Shown here: piece by piece, positions 1-6,438 of the stretch
Layout: each line of letters opens with the position of its first letter
How positions within the stretch are numbered: the first letter of the stretch is position 1
The notes under the pieces: generated by a model
What the model saw: only the letters and a program-made list of their open reading frames with translations
Told to the model about the DNA's origin: nothing
The model's database searches: none
Program-made: the position numbers and the translations under genes
Origin: Pavlovales sp. CCMP2436
Taxonomy: Eukaryota > Haptophyta > Pavlovophyceae > Pavlovales
Reading direction: 5' to 3'
NCBI GenBank assembly: GCA_026770615.1
Contig: MU631442.1
Location: 166,444-177,795 of the forward strand
DNA length: 11,352 nucleotides

Positions 1-204
1 GCCTGCGTTATTAAGGGAGGGTGCAAGGAGGGGGATGACTTTTGCAACCGTGCTCGCGTATGCTGCGTTGCGGAGCTGCACGCGCGCGCGCAGGCCCAGC
101 CCCCCTAATCGCATGGGGAGTTGCTTGCGCTCAGGCCCGAGGGGCACGGCGTCGATATCGATGCCGGCGATGTCGTTCGAGAGCTCGGTGATGAGGGCGT
201 CCAT
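1..204 (-). mobile_element. Non-LTR retrotransposon reverse-transcriptase C-terminal fragment (partial, runs off left edge)
   Basis: Read on the minus strand from an ATG at 204 down to base 1, the frame is open for 68 codons without a stop and continues out of the window. It contains the segment QLPMRLGGLGLRAR followed by NAAYAST. A pattern of the type LPxRLGGLGLRS followed about 8 residues later by AAYxAS is typical of the region just after the catalytic core of LINE-like reverse transcriptases, where it is common in algal and oomycete elements. The catalytic YxDD region would lie 5' of this on the minus strand and is not seen; the frame there runs into an AT microsatellite (217-241), so the copy looks truncated at that end. 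The assignment rests on this short motif only. It could be a chance GC-rich open frame, but the motif order and spacing make the RT reading more likely than not. Confidence 0.55.
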
Positions 205-216
205 CCGCTGAGCGAT

Positions 217-241
217 GTATATATATATGTATATATATATG
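217..241. repeat. AT microsatellite
   Basis: Alternating TA tract interrupted by single G bases. It abuts the 5' end of the retrotransposon-like frame on the minus strand. Confidence 0.85.
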
Positions 242-322
242 TGCGCCCTTGCCCGGGCATACTACCAGTATGCTGTCGGCACGCGTTTTGGCACCCAAGT
301 CAGCGCAACCGACTAAGGCACG

Positions 323-380
323 CAGCAGGCAATGGGCGACGCAGCGCTCAGACCAGCACAACTTCTAGGACAGTCAGACG
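323..380 (+). repeat. Dispersed repeat family, left part (copy 1)
   Basis: 58 nt here match 6683-6740 with only two differences by eye. The second copy lies inside an intron of the Mfd-like gene and continues into sequence shared with 7682-7760. Together these indicate a dispersed element of at least about 115 bp whose parts occur several times in the window. No coding capacity was seen in it. Confidence 0.8.
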
Positions 381-450
381 CTGTCGCCATTTTCGACGGA
401 TCCGTGGGCGCTCCATTTGGTAAAAAAACCAGGCCGGGACCTGACGCTAG

Positions 451-590
451 GTTTGGATCTGTTTGTGGTCGGATTCGCAGAAAGCTTATATTTCGGATCT
501 GTTTTGTATCGGATTCGTGGTTGGCTTATTTTGGATCTGTTCATTGGCAGAATGATTCGCAACAAGCTTACTGTACATTTTGATCTGTTT
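451..590 (+). repeat. Four degenerate tandem units of about 40 bp just upstream of the zinc-finger gene
   Basis: The hexamer GGATCT followed by GTTT-like sequence recurs at 455, 495 and 533, and as TGATCT at 581, giving spacings of 40, 38 and 48 nt. Between them are related segments ending in GGATTCG or GATTCG and then AAGCTT or GGCTTA. The tract ends about 20 nt before the start codon of the zinc-finger gene, so it occupies the place where a promoter or 5' UTR should be. Whether it has a regulatory role cannot be told from sequence. Confidence 0.75.
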
Positions 591-607
591 TAAAATGCGG
601 TTGCAGC

Positions 608-1294
608 ATGGCGCCCCGCCGCCCCGGGAGGGGTTCGCAAGCGGCGCCGGCGGCTCCGCCCTCCGACGTGACCGGGTGGTGCGTCAGCGCGGGAGACGAG
701 CCGCCGAGGTGTTCGCGCCGAGATGGATGCACGCACGCGCCTGGGGCCGCTGAGTACTGCACGCTCGTCGGCGGCGCGAGCGACGTCGACTCGGACGGCG
801 ACGCGTTGCTGCCGAGCGCCGAGCCCGCACGTGGCTTCCCGTGCGACGAAGCCGGCTGCGATTTCCGGGCAGCTCGGGCAAGCCACCTCAAGACGCACAT
901 GCGCGTGCACAGCCGCGAGCCGCCGTTTGCGTGCGATGAGCCAGGTTGCGGGTACCTGGCAACTCAGCCGAGCAACCTCAAGTCGCACAAGCGCACGCAC
1001 CGCGGCAAGCGGCCGTTCACGTGCGACGAGCCAGAGTGCGAGTACCGGGCAGCTCAACCAAACCACCTCACGACACACAAGCGCACGCACAGCGGCGAGC
1101 GGCCGTACGCGTGCGATGAGCCAGGTTGCGAGTACCGGGCCGCTACCGCGAGCGACCTCACGAGGCACAAGCGCACGCACAGCGGCGAGCGGCCGTTCGC
1201 ATGCGACGAGGCCGGGTGCGGGTACAGAGCCGTCGAGACGGGTCATCTCAAGAGGCACAGGCGCGTACACGGCGGCAAGCAGCCAATTACGTGA
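608..1294 (+). CDS. C2H2 zinc-finger protein with five tandem fingers
   Basis: A 228-residue protein begins at an ATG in a good eukaryotic initiation context (GCAGCATGG). Residues 1-75 are low complexity, rich in Ala, Pro, Gly and Asp. Residues 79-221 are five C2H2 fingers in exact 30-residue register, each C-x4-C-x12-H-x3-H: zinc ligands at 79/84/97/101, 109/114/127/131, 139/144/157/161, 169/174/187/191 and 199/204/217/221. The x4 spacing between cysteines is the TFIIIA-like form, and most fingers open with CDEPGC or CDEAGC. Linkers 3 and 4 are SGERP, close to the canonical TGEKP, which supports DNA binding by adjacent fingers. Helix residues -1/3/6 are R/H/T, Q/N/S, Q/H/T, T/D/R and E/H/R. 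The protein stops seven residues after the last histidine. No intron is needed. Likely role: sequence-specific nucleic-acid binding in the nucleus; the target is unknown. Large families of such proteins occur in some algae. Confidence 0.85.
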   Translation: MAPRRPGRGSQAAPAAPPSDVTGWCVSAGDEPPRCSRRDGCTHAPGAAEYCTLVGGASDVDSDGDALLPSAEPARGFPCDEAGCDFRAARASHLKTHMRVHSREPPFACDEPGCGYLATQPSNLKSHKRTHRGKRPFTCDEPECEYRAAQPNHLTTHKRTHSGERPYACDEPGCEYRAATASDLTRHKRTHSGERPFACDEAGCGYRAVETGHLKRHRRVHGGKQPIT

Positions 1295-1474
1295 CTACGA
1301 GCCATCCTTTTCTACTTCTAGCTACTGCGGCTAGCAAGCCTACCATAGGCTAGGAGGAAAGCTGTCTTTGCCCACAAAGGAGCCGGATCTGGATAATTAT
1401 GCCACATCTTTAAGATCTCGAGCCTCGCTATTAGTATTTGTGCCCTTCTATAGAAATTCCGTTATAGAAACTCG
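1295..1474. other. Intergenic stretch without recognised gene
   Basis: Downstream flank of the zinc-finger gene. I see no AATAAA signal and no convincing coding frame; the open frame at 1368-1664 lacks an ATG start and resembles nothing I recognise. Confidence 0.5.
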
Positions 1475-1655
1475 AGTCGCGTGTAGAAAACGAGTCTCCG
1501 TGATGCAGCCCCAGCTCGTGATGCCTAATGGCGGAGATCCCGTCAGTAGGTGTCTCGCCCACGACGACGTACCACGGGCCAGCCTCGTTCTTGACGATGA
1601 GGCTCGAGCACCGTCCTTGAAAAAAAAGAGGCCGACGGCGTCTGCCGCTTTGAAG
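1475..1655 (-). pseudogene. Possible decayed Sec63/Brl-like domain fragment of a Ski2-type helicase (Brr2/ASCC3-like)
   Basis: On the minus strand from about 1610 the reading SLIVKNEAG then PWYVVVGE then ISAIRHHEL follows the order seen in the C-terminal Sec63 domain of Brr2/ASCC3-type helicases, where a lysine/acid-rich segment is followed by a WW(L/V)VVG strand and then LLAIKR. Just 5' of it, in another frame, GLFFFKDGARAS would fit the preceding FFPK-type segment. The two frames join across a run of eight A on the plus strand (1620-1627), so a frameshift must be assumed. There is no start, and no continuation on either side that I can recognise. The match is short and by pattern only. Alternative: anonymous GC-rich sequence. 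Confidence 0.3.
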
Positions 1656-1828
1656 TCACCGTAGACAACATGAGGCAGCTCTGGGCGGTGCCGTCCAGCG
1701 GCAGGGGCGAACGTTGGTGGCGACGGCGATGCCGCTTTGAAGTCATCGATCTCGACGATGAGGCTCGAGCACCGTCCTTGAAGAAGAAGAGGCCGACGGC
1801 GTCTGCCGCTTTGAAGTCACCGTAGACG
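1593..1828. repeat. 161-bp-period duplication, with a third partial copy
   Basis: Bases 1593-1667 recur at 1754-1828 almost unchanged (AAAAAA against GAAGAA in the middle, and AAC against GAC at the end). A shorter piece, GCCGCTTTGAAGTCA, occurs three times at about 1645, 1731 and 1807. The duplicated segment includes the possible Sec63-like fragment's 5' part on the minus strand. Confidence 0.85.
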
Positions 1829-2268
1829 ACGATGAGGCACGCTTCATGGCGAGATACGGTCGGGTTGTGAGAGACGGACCCAGAAGGGCGCTGAAGAGAT
1901 TTGATTGAGATGCAGAAATCATCCGCGCGCCCATTTTGAAATTAGGAGACGGGAACGGATTGAATTACGATGCGACGGCGGAGGTTTGAATTGAGCCACT
2001 CGGAATGGCCGCCATGATCCTCTGCAGACCCGAAGCTCTTGGCAAAGGGGAGCACGTAATTAGCTCTTGATCTCTGCGATGCATCAGCAACCTGTCAAAT
2101 GCATTATAGTGAGTGTTAGTAGGCATGTTTATTACGGGGTGATATAATCCATCTTAATTAGGGCCCGTTAATTAGTTATTCGCTAAGCATGCTGGCTAGT
2201 TATTGATTTCGCACGCCAACTGCACCAACCCGCCTAAATCAGGATGAACGCGGGCAAGGTGCGCGAGG
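1829..2268. other. Intergenic stretch, nothing recognised
   Basis: Mixed-composition sequence, AT-rich after 2090. Short open frames on both strands show no motif I can name. Confidence 0.4.
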
Positions 2269-2305
2269 GAGCTAGTTGCTAGAGAGCTATGGAGCTATAA
2301 AGCTA
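2269..2305. repeat. Octamer satellite, left part (interrupted by the MITE-like element)
   Basis: AGCTA recurs at roughly 8-bp steps, for example AGCTATGG then AGCTATAA then AGCTA. The same octamer tract continues on the far side of the inverted-repeat element at 2471-2600, so the element appears to have inserted into the satellite. Confidence 0.7.
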
Positions 2306-2469
2306 CAGGGTGTCGCGGGCAATAAGAAGCCGTAGTGTTAAGAATGGAACCTCGTTTTTTGCATTGTTTGTATGTAATTTAAGCATTTTAAGCATTTTTT
2401 GTTTGTAACTTGCTAAGAAGCTCAGCCTTAAGCTCAAAATTCGCCTTTCTTATTGCCCGCGACACCTTG
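2306..2469. mobile_element. MITE-like element, copy 1 (164 bp, 23-bp terminal inverted repeats)
   Basis: The left end CAGGGTGTCGCGGGCAATAA is the reverse complement of the right end, with one mismatch over 23 bp (CAGGG against CAAGG). It is flanked by TATAAAGCTA on the left (2296-2305) and CATAAAGCTA on the right (2470-2479), a probable 9-10 bp target-site duplication. However, the surrounding octamer satellite also contains AGCTA, so part of the match could be pre-existing. There is no coding capacity; the interior is AT-rich with repeated TTTGTATGTAA-like and TTTAAGCA-like motifs. A 9-10 bp duplication would suit a Mutator-like origin and the CAGGG end a hAT-like one; the superfamily is unresolved. 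Confidence 0.8.
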
Positions 2470-2470
2470 C

Positions 2471-2600
2471 ATAAAGCTAGCGAGCTAGCAAGCTAACGAG
2501 CTAGAGAACTAGGGGGCTAGAGAGCTAGGAAGCTAGGAGGCTAGGAGACTCGGAGGCTAAAAGATTAGGAGGCTAGGAGGCTGGGAGGCTGGAAGGAGAA
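2471..2600. repeat. Octamer satellite, right part
   Basis: Degenerate 8-bp units of the form AGGCTAGG (variants AGCTAGAG, AACTAGGG, AGACTCGG, AGGCTGGG) run in phase for about 120 bp. Confidence 0.85.
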
Positions 2601-2602
2601 TC

Positions 2603-2642
2603 GAGAAGGTGAGCTGTGACTCGGAGGCTCACGCACCTTCTC
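2603..2642. repeat. Short inverted repeat (hairpin)
   Basis: GAGAAGGTG at 2603-2611 pairs with CACCTTCTC at 2634-2642 around a loop of 22 nt. No following T-run or gene is present, and its role is unknown. Confidence 0.6.
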
Positions 2643-2741
2643 TGGATCCTTAGTGGAGGCATGAGTCGATCTTTGCTTCGTCCAGTGCAATGAATGAGTA
2701 CACCTGGCAATTAAGATAATCGTTTGACTATGGAGTATTCA

Positions 2742-2768
2742 TACTATATATATATATATATATATATA
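2742..2768. repeat. TA microsatellite at the edge of the dispersed repeat
   Basis: A pure TA run immediately precedes GCGGCTCAG. The same junction, TATATA followed by AGCGGCTCAG, occurs in the dispersed-repeat copy near 7725-7740. Confidence 0.85.
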
Positions 2769-2823
2769 GCGGCTCAGCATGGTTCAACAGGTCTTGTTCA
2801 CTCACTGACTTGGTCGACGTCAG
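2769..2823 (+). repeat. Left arm of a 55-bp inverted-repeat pair
   Basis: This arm begins GCGGCTCAGCATGGTTCAAC and ends GGTCGACGTCAG. It matches the reverse complement of 4196-4250 at 52 of 55 positions by eye. Its first part is related to the shorter copies near 7022 and 7733. The GGCTCAG and GGTTCAA motifs are faintly tRNA-like, which would suit a SINE-like origin, but no tRNA fold is present. Confidence 0.8.
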
Positions 2824-3216
2824 ACGACTGCTAAAATAGTCGTTAGCATACGACCGACACGGTGCACCCCTGCTCGCTCCTCTGCCCAGACCCGTCAAGA
2901 GTAAGCATCTTAGCATTCACGTAGTATTAGGGTTTAGTGCAAGAAATTGGGTTAGGATTGGGGTTTATGTCTATGCTTCGGGTTAAGTTGAAAATAATAA
3001 ATAAATAAATCTGTGCCGCTTTATTGACTTGGCCGGTCGTCTCGTAGGGAGGGAACTAGTGTTAGGGTTAGCCCTAGAGTCCGGCTAACCCTACACGTCC
3101 TCCCCTGGATTGATCAGCCCGTGACTTGCTGTAATCGCAGTGGACGCTAACTAACTCGGGTGCAGTACAACGCATTGCTGGCCCGCGGCAACTCCCCTTG
3201 GGCAAGTGCCCCTATA
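2824..3216. other. Non-coding stretch with telomere-like motifs
   Basis: No gene is recognised. Around 2926-2985 are scattered telomere-like words (TTAGGGTTTAG, GGGTTAGG, GGGGTTTA, GGGTTAAG). The perfect inverted repeat at 3063-3093 is listed separately. Confidence 0.5.
3063..3093. repeat. Telomere-like motif in head-to-head inverted arrangement
   Basis: TAGGGTTAGCC (3063-3073) and GGCTAACCCTA (3083-3093) are exact reverse complements around a 9-nt spacer. The arms read G-rich toward C-rich, the polarity expected at a telomere-telomere join, but only one to two repeat units are present on each side. Confidence 0.7.
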
Positions 3217-3383
3217 CAGGGGATCGCGGGCAATAAGAAGCCGTAGTGTTAAAAAGCTGAGCCTCGTTTTCTTTCATTGCTTGTATGCAATTTAAGCAAA
3301 TTTAAGCATTGTTTGTATGTAATTTGCTAAGAAACTCAGCCTCAAGCTCAAAATTCGCCCTTCTTATTGCCCGCGATCCCTTG
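3217..3383. mobile_element. MITE-like element, copy 2 (167 bp, 24-bp terminal inverted repeats)
   Basis: This is the same family as 2306-2469: identical core CGCGGGCAATAAGAAG at each end and an interior that aligns along its whole length at roughly 80-90 percent by eye. The terminal repeats match over 24 bp with one mismatch, again CAGGG at the left and CAAGG at the right when read inward. The triplet between CAGGG/CAAGG and the core is GAT here and TGT in copy 1. I see no target-site duplication, so the flanks may have been rearranged. Confidence 0.8.
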
Positions 3384-3569
3384 TAGCTGTCATACATGGC
3401 TCATCCTCTTGATGCGGGCGCGCGTGAGCTTCTCTCAACCTCCACCAGTAGCGCGCCCTGAGCTGCGCGAGCGTGCAGCTGCAACTGCGCCCCCCGAGGG
3501 GGGCGCTGCCTGGCTCGCCACCATGATGTTCCTCTTCGCCACCATGCTATTGCTTCTGTCACGTGCTGT
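3384..3569. other. GC-rich stretch without recognised gene
   Basis: A plus-strand frame is open from about 3367 into the tandem repeat that follows and ends at 3894, but it has no conserved motif. It may be a shadow of GC-rich composition. Confidence 0.4.
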
Positions 3570-4090
3570 GACGGGCGCTGTTTCGCGCGGCGGCGAGCAG
3601 CACGCAGAGACGCCGCTCAAGGCTACCAAGGCTACGACGACGATGCTGCTTCCTGCGGCCACCGCAGTGTGCGCGCTCGCACAGGCGCGATGCTGTCCAC
3701 TCGAGGTACTCGCTGGCACCTCTCGACCACCCGTCTCGCTCGGGTCCTCAAGTGGATGTGCGTCGCGCGCTGCGGTGGACGCTGCTGCTTGCGGCGGCGG
3801 GCCGCACGCGGAGACACCGCTCAAGGCTACTAAGGCTACGACGACGATGCTGCTTCCTGCGGCTGCCGCAGTGTGCGCGCTCGCAGCGTCGTGATGCTGT
3901 CCACTTGAGGTACTCGTTGGCACCTCTCGACCACCCGTCTCGCTCGGGTCCTCAAGTGGATGTGCGTCGCGCGCTTGCGGTGGGCGCTGCTGCGTGCGGC
4001 GGCGGGCCGCACACGGAGACGCCGCTCAAGGCTATCAAGGCTACAAAGACGATGCTGCTCCCTGCGGCCGCCACGGCAGGGCTGCGGTGG
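3570..4090. repeat. About 2.6 tandem copies of a 204-205 bp unit
   Basis: The block GAGACGCCGCTCAAGGCTA recurs at 3607, 3811 (ACACCGC variant) and 4016, giving periods of 204 and 205 bp. The first step keeps reading frame and the second breaks it, so the plus-strand frame encoding TPLKATKATTTMLLPAA twice ends within unit 2 (stop near 3894). The minus strand of each unit encodes a hydrophobic stretch, GSSIVVVALVALSG, without an ATG start. No family is recognised. It could be a decayed repeat protein or a GC-rich minisatellite. Confidence 0.85.
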
Positions 4091-4195
4091 CCAAGGCGCG
4101 GCAGAGGCGGGGCGTGGGGGCCGGAGCGCACACACTCACACCCTTTGGTGTGAGTGCTGGTGCATGAGGGTTTGGGTCGATCGCTCGACCTCAGC

Positions 4196-4250
4196 CTGAC
4201 GTCGACCAAGACAGTGACTGAACAATACCTGTTGAACCATGCTGAGCCGC
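4196..4250 (-). repeat. Right arm of the 55-bp inverted-repeat pair
   Basis: Reverse complement of 2769-2823 with three differences. The GCGGCTCAG ends face outward in both arms, so the 1.48 kb between them has the form of a segment bounded by terminal inverted repeats. Two independent insertions in opposite orientation would look the same. Confidence 0.8.
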
Positions 4251-4522
4251 TAATATATACACCCTATACCTCATCGGCATTCATTGAACGGGACTCGGTC
4301 CGCCGCCAACTTGAACTTGCGCGCATTTTTGTGCCTCTCTCGCTGTCGGCCGCCCGCCGATTCATTCGTGACCTTCCTGCTATCCTCGCTGCGGACGAGA
4401 CACAAGCTTGGCCGCATCAAGCTCGCCATCTTGCTCTTCTCGTGAAAGTCCCCCACTGTACGCAGCCTTCACACCTAGCCGGCCTCTCTTCCGGCTCTGC
4501 AGACGGCGACGCCGGGCCCGCG

Positions 4523-5630
4523 ATGGCGCTCATCGAGGCGTGCGCTGCTGGGGACGTGGGCCGTGTGCAAGCCCTACTCGAGGCCGGCGCCGACGCTGAC
4601 TCCGTCGATGCACATGGCCGCACTGCGCTGGTGATAGCGAGCCTCAGAGGGTACGTCGAGTGCGCGCGCCTCCTGCTCGAGGCCGGCGCCGACGCGAACC
4701 ACGCCGATGTAGCGGGCGGCACGGCGCTGATGGGGCCGAGCGAACCAGAGTGCACGCGCCTCCTGCTCGAAGCCGGCGCCGACGCAAACCACGCCGATAG
4801 ACAGGGCCGCACTGCGCTGATGGGGCTGAGCGAAGGCCACGCCGACTGTGCGCGTCTCCTGCTCGCAGCTGGCGCCAACGCGAACCACGCCGATAGACAT
4901 GGCCAAACTGCGCTGATGATGGCCGCACTGCACTCGACGATGCCACCCAGCGTGCGTGCGCCTCCTGCTCGAGGCGGGGGCCAACGTGAATTCCGCCGAC
5001 GTGGATGGCGACACGGCGCTGATGAGGGCGAGCCGACGAGGCCACGCAGCGTGCGTACGTCTCCTGCTCGAGGCGGGCGCCGACGTGAACTCCGCCGATG
5101 GGCAAGGTCACACTGCGTTGATGTATGCAGGGGATACCGCCTTCTTCTGTGATAGCAACCGGCTCGCCGTGGTGCAGCTGCTCTGCGCCTACGGGGCACA
5201 GCGCGAGGACCTCCACACGGACACGCCCGCCGACTGCAGCGCGTGGGTGCTCGAGACGAGCCGCTGGAGCACGCGGCTGCACCACCTCGAACTCCTCCTG
5301 CCGGTGCGCGTGCGCCAACTTCTCGTGGGCGGGGCGGACGTGCAAGCGAGCGACAGCAGCGGCGACGACGCGCCTACGCCGCTTGGGCTCGCGCACGAGC
5401 TGCTCGCGCGCGACCTGGTGCACGAGGGCGCTTCTCTGGTGGTGGCGGTACGTGGTCGCGCGAGAATCATGCGCTCCTCCCCGCGCACGTGCGCGCGCAC
5501 GGCCGAGCTGCTGCGGCTCGACCAGCTGCTCGTCCGGGAGGCGCGCCTCGCGGGCGAGGAGGTCGCGCGGCTCGACGTGTGGCCGCTCGTGATGGCGCAC
5601 GCGCTCAGCCGCAGCATGCCGCCCAGCTGA
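4523..5630 (+). CDS. Ankyrin-repeat protein with one internal frameshift
   Basis: The first in-frame ATG is at 4523. The frame then encodes ankyrin repeats of the form GxTALMxASxxGHxxCxRLLLEAGADxNxAD. Four repeats are read to about 4925, after which the frame becomes meaningless. The ankyrin consensus resumes at once in another frame (about 4937 onward: ACVRLLLEAGANVNSAD), with two more repeats, a VVQLLCAYGA repeat, and a C-terminal ankyrin-like segment (LHHLELL, then RQLLVGGADVQA, then PTPLGLA) of a style I associate with algal ankyrin proteins; stop at 5628-5630. Aligning repeats suggests about 7 extra bases near 4920-4935, so the gene is broken, the assembly has an error, or a correction occurs. 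One repeat (GGTALMGPSEPECT) is also about three residues short. Coding-like sequence upstream in the same frame (4270-4520) could belong to a 5' exon without its own ATG. Likely role: protein-protein binding. Confidence 0.75.
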
Positions 5631-6277
5631 CGCCGTCGCACCTCGTCCGGGCAGGGTGGGCCTGCTTGGCTGGGCGGGCTCGCAAGGGCGCTGGTTCAGC
5701 TCGACCGGAGCAGGCTCGCGCCGCCGCTTGGCGTGCGCCCCGCGAGCCTGCTCGCGCTCGGCTGGGAGCATGAGACTTGGAGGGGGGGGTGGCGGGTGGC
5801 AGGGGCCGAGCTGTGGTCTGTCATACAGTAGCTATGGCTCGGTCAGTTGGTGCCCTGCCTCTCACTCTTAGGAAATACTAACTTACATAGCGGACAGTCG
5901 GGCCAGTCAAATATATAGTAGCACTTCTGCTTGAGTTTAGTGACTTTTTCGGCTCTTTTCTTGTTCGACGTGCGCGCGCGGGCAAGCGACTCCCATTTTA
6001 ATAATCAGTTGCCTCGCGTAAGCGTAAATATACGGCAGTGAGTCTCACACTCGCTGCGGATAGTCAAACACAGACCTATGGTAGTTCCCTGTTCACATGC
6101 TCTGACGCGGCCGAACGACAACTCTCACCGACGGCCCTCGATCACTGTGGGCATTCGCGCCACACCACGCTCGACCTGCAGCACACACGTACCGGCTTGG
6201 CAGTCCTCGGCTGTGCACCGTGGCGAGGGAGGAGCAGCGTGCCGCCCCCAACTCCAGGCTGCATCTTCCCAGGCGAC
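5631..6277. other. Convergent intergenic region between the ankyrin and Mfd-like genes
   Basis: The GC-rich, coding-like composition continues to about 5830 in a different frame (LVQLDRSRLAPPL then ASLLALGWE), perhaps a frameshifted remnant of the ankyrin gene's C-terminus. From 5870 to 6040 it is AT-richer with no motif. The plus-strand frame at 6038-6352 is not convincing and overlaps the last Mfd exon in antisense. Confidence 0.4.
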
Positions 6278-6438
6278 CTACGACCGACCACTCCCGTTGG
6301 GCACGTAGTTCGCCCCGTAGTCGGCCTCTTGCGCGTCGCCCTTCTCGGCTAGCTTGCGCGCGTTGTCGATAGCCTCCTCGAGCATCTCGAAGAAGTACTC
6401 GGCGCCCATGTCGTTGATCTGTCCCGACTGCTCGGGGC
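6278..6438 (-). CDS. mfd: Mfd-like terminal exon J (52 codons plus stop)
   Basis: Acceptor TAAAG at 6440-6439. It completes the Gly of GNLLG and encodes [20 protein letters not shown], then a charged tail ending at a TAG at 6280-6278. In other Mfd proteins a further domain of roughly 130-150 residues follows FFEML; none is seen between here and 5630. Confidence 0.85.

Noticed and set aside
590..1270. Minus-strand open frame opposite the zinc-finger gene
   Set aside because: It is a codon-pattern shadow of the fingers; the repeated RLAAVRALV is antisense to the finger linkers and has no family match.
2769..2823. tRNA gene or tRNA-like SINE head
   Set aside because: GGCTCAG and GGTTCAA recall A and B boxes, but spacing is far too short and no cloverleaf can be drawn.
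3435..3923. Minus-strand frame with hydrophobic segments resembling signal peptides
   Set aside because: It lacks an ATG start, lies wholly in the 204-bp repeat and shows the hydrophobic stretch once per unit, so it is better treated as repeat.
4644..5771. Minus-strand 375-codon frame opposite the ankyrin gene
   Set aside because: Regular antisense image of the ankyrin repeats in GC-rich DNA; no motif of its own.
6038..6352. Plus-strand 104-codon frame
   Set aside because: No recognisable motif, and it overlaps the coding end of Mfd exon J in antisense.
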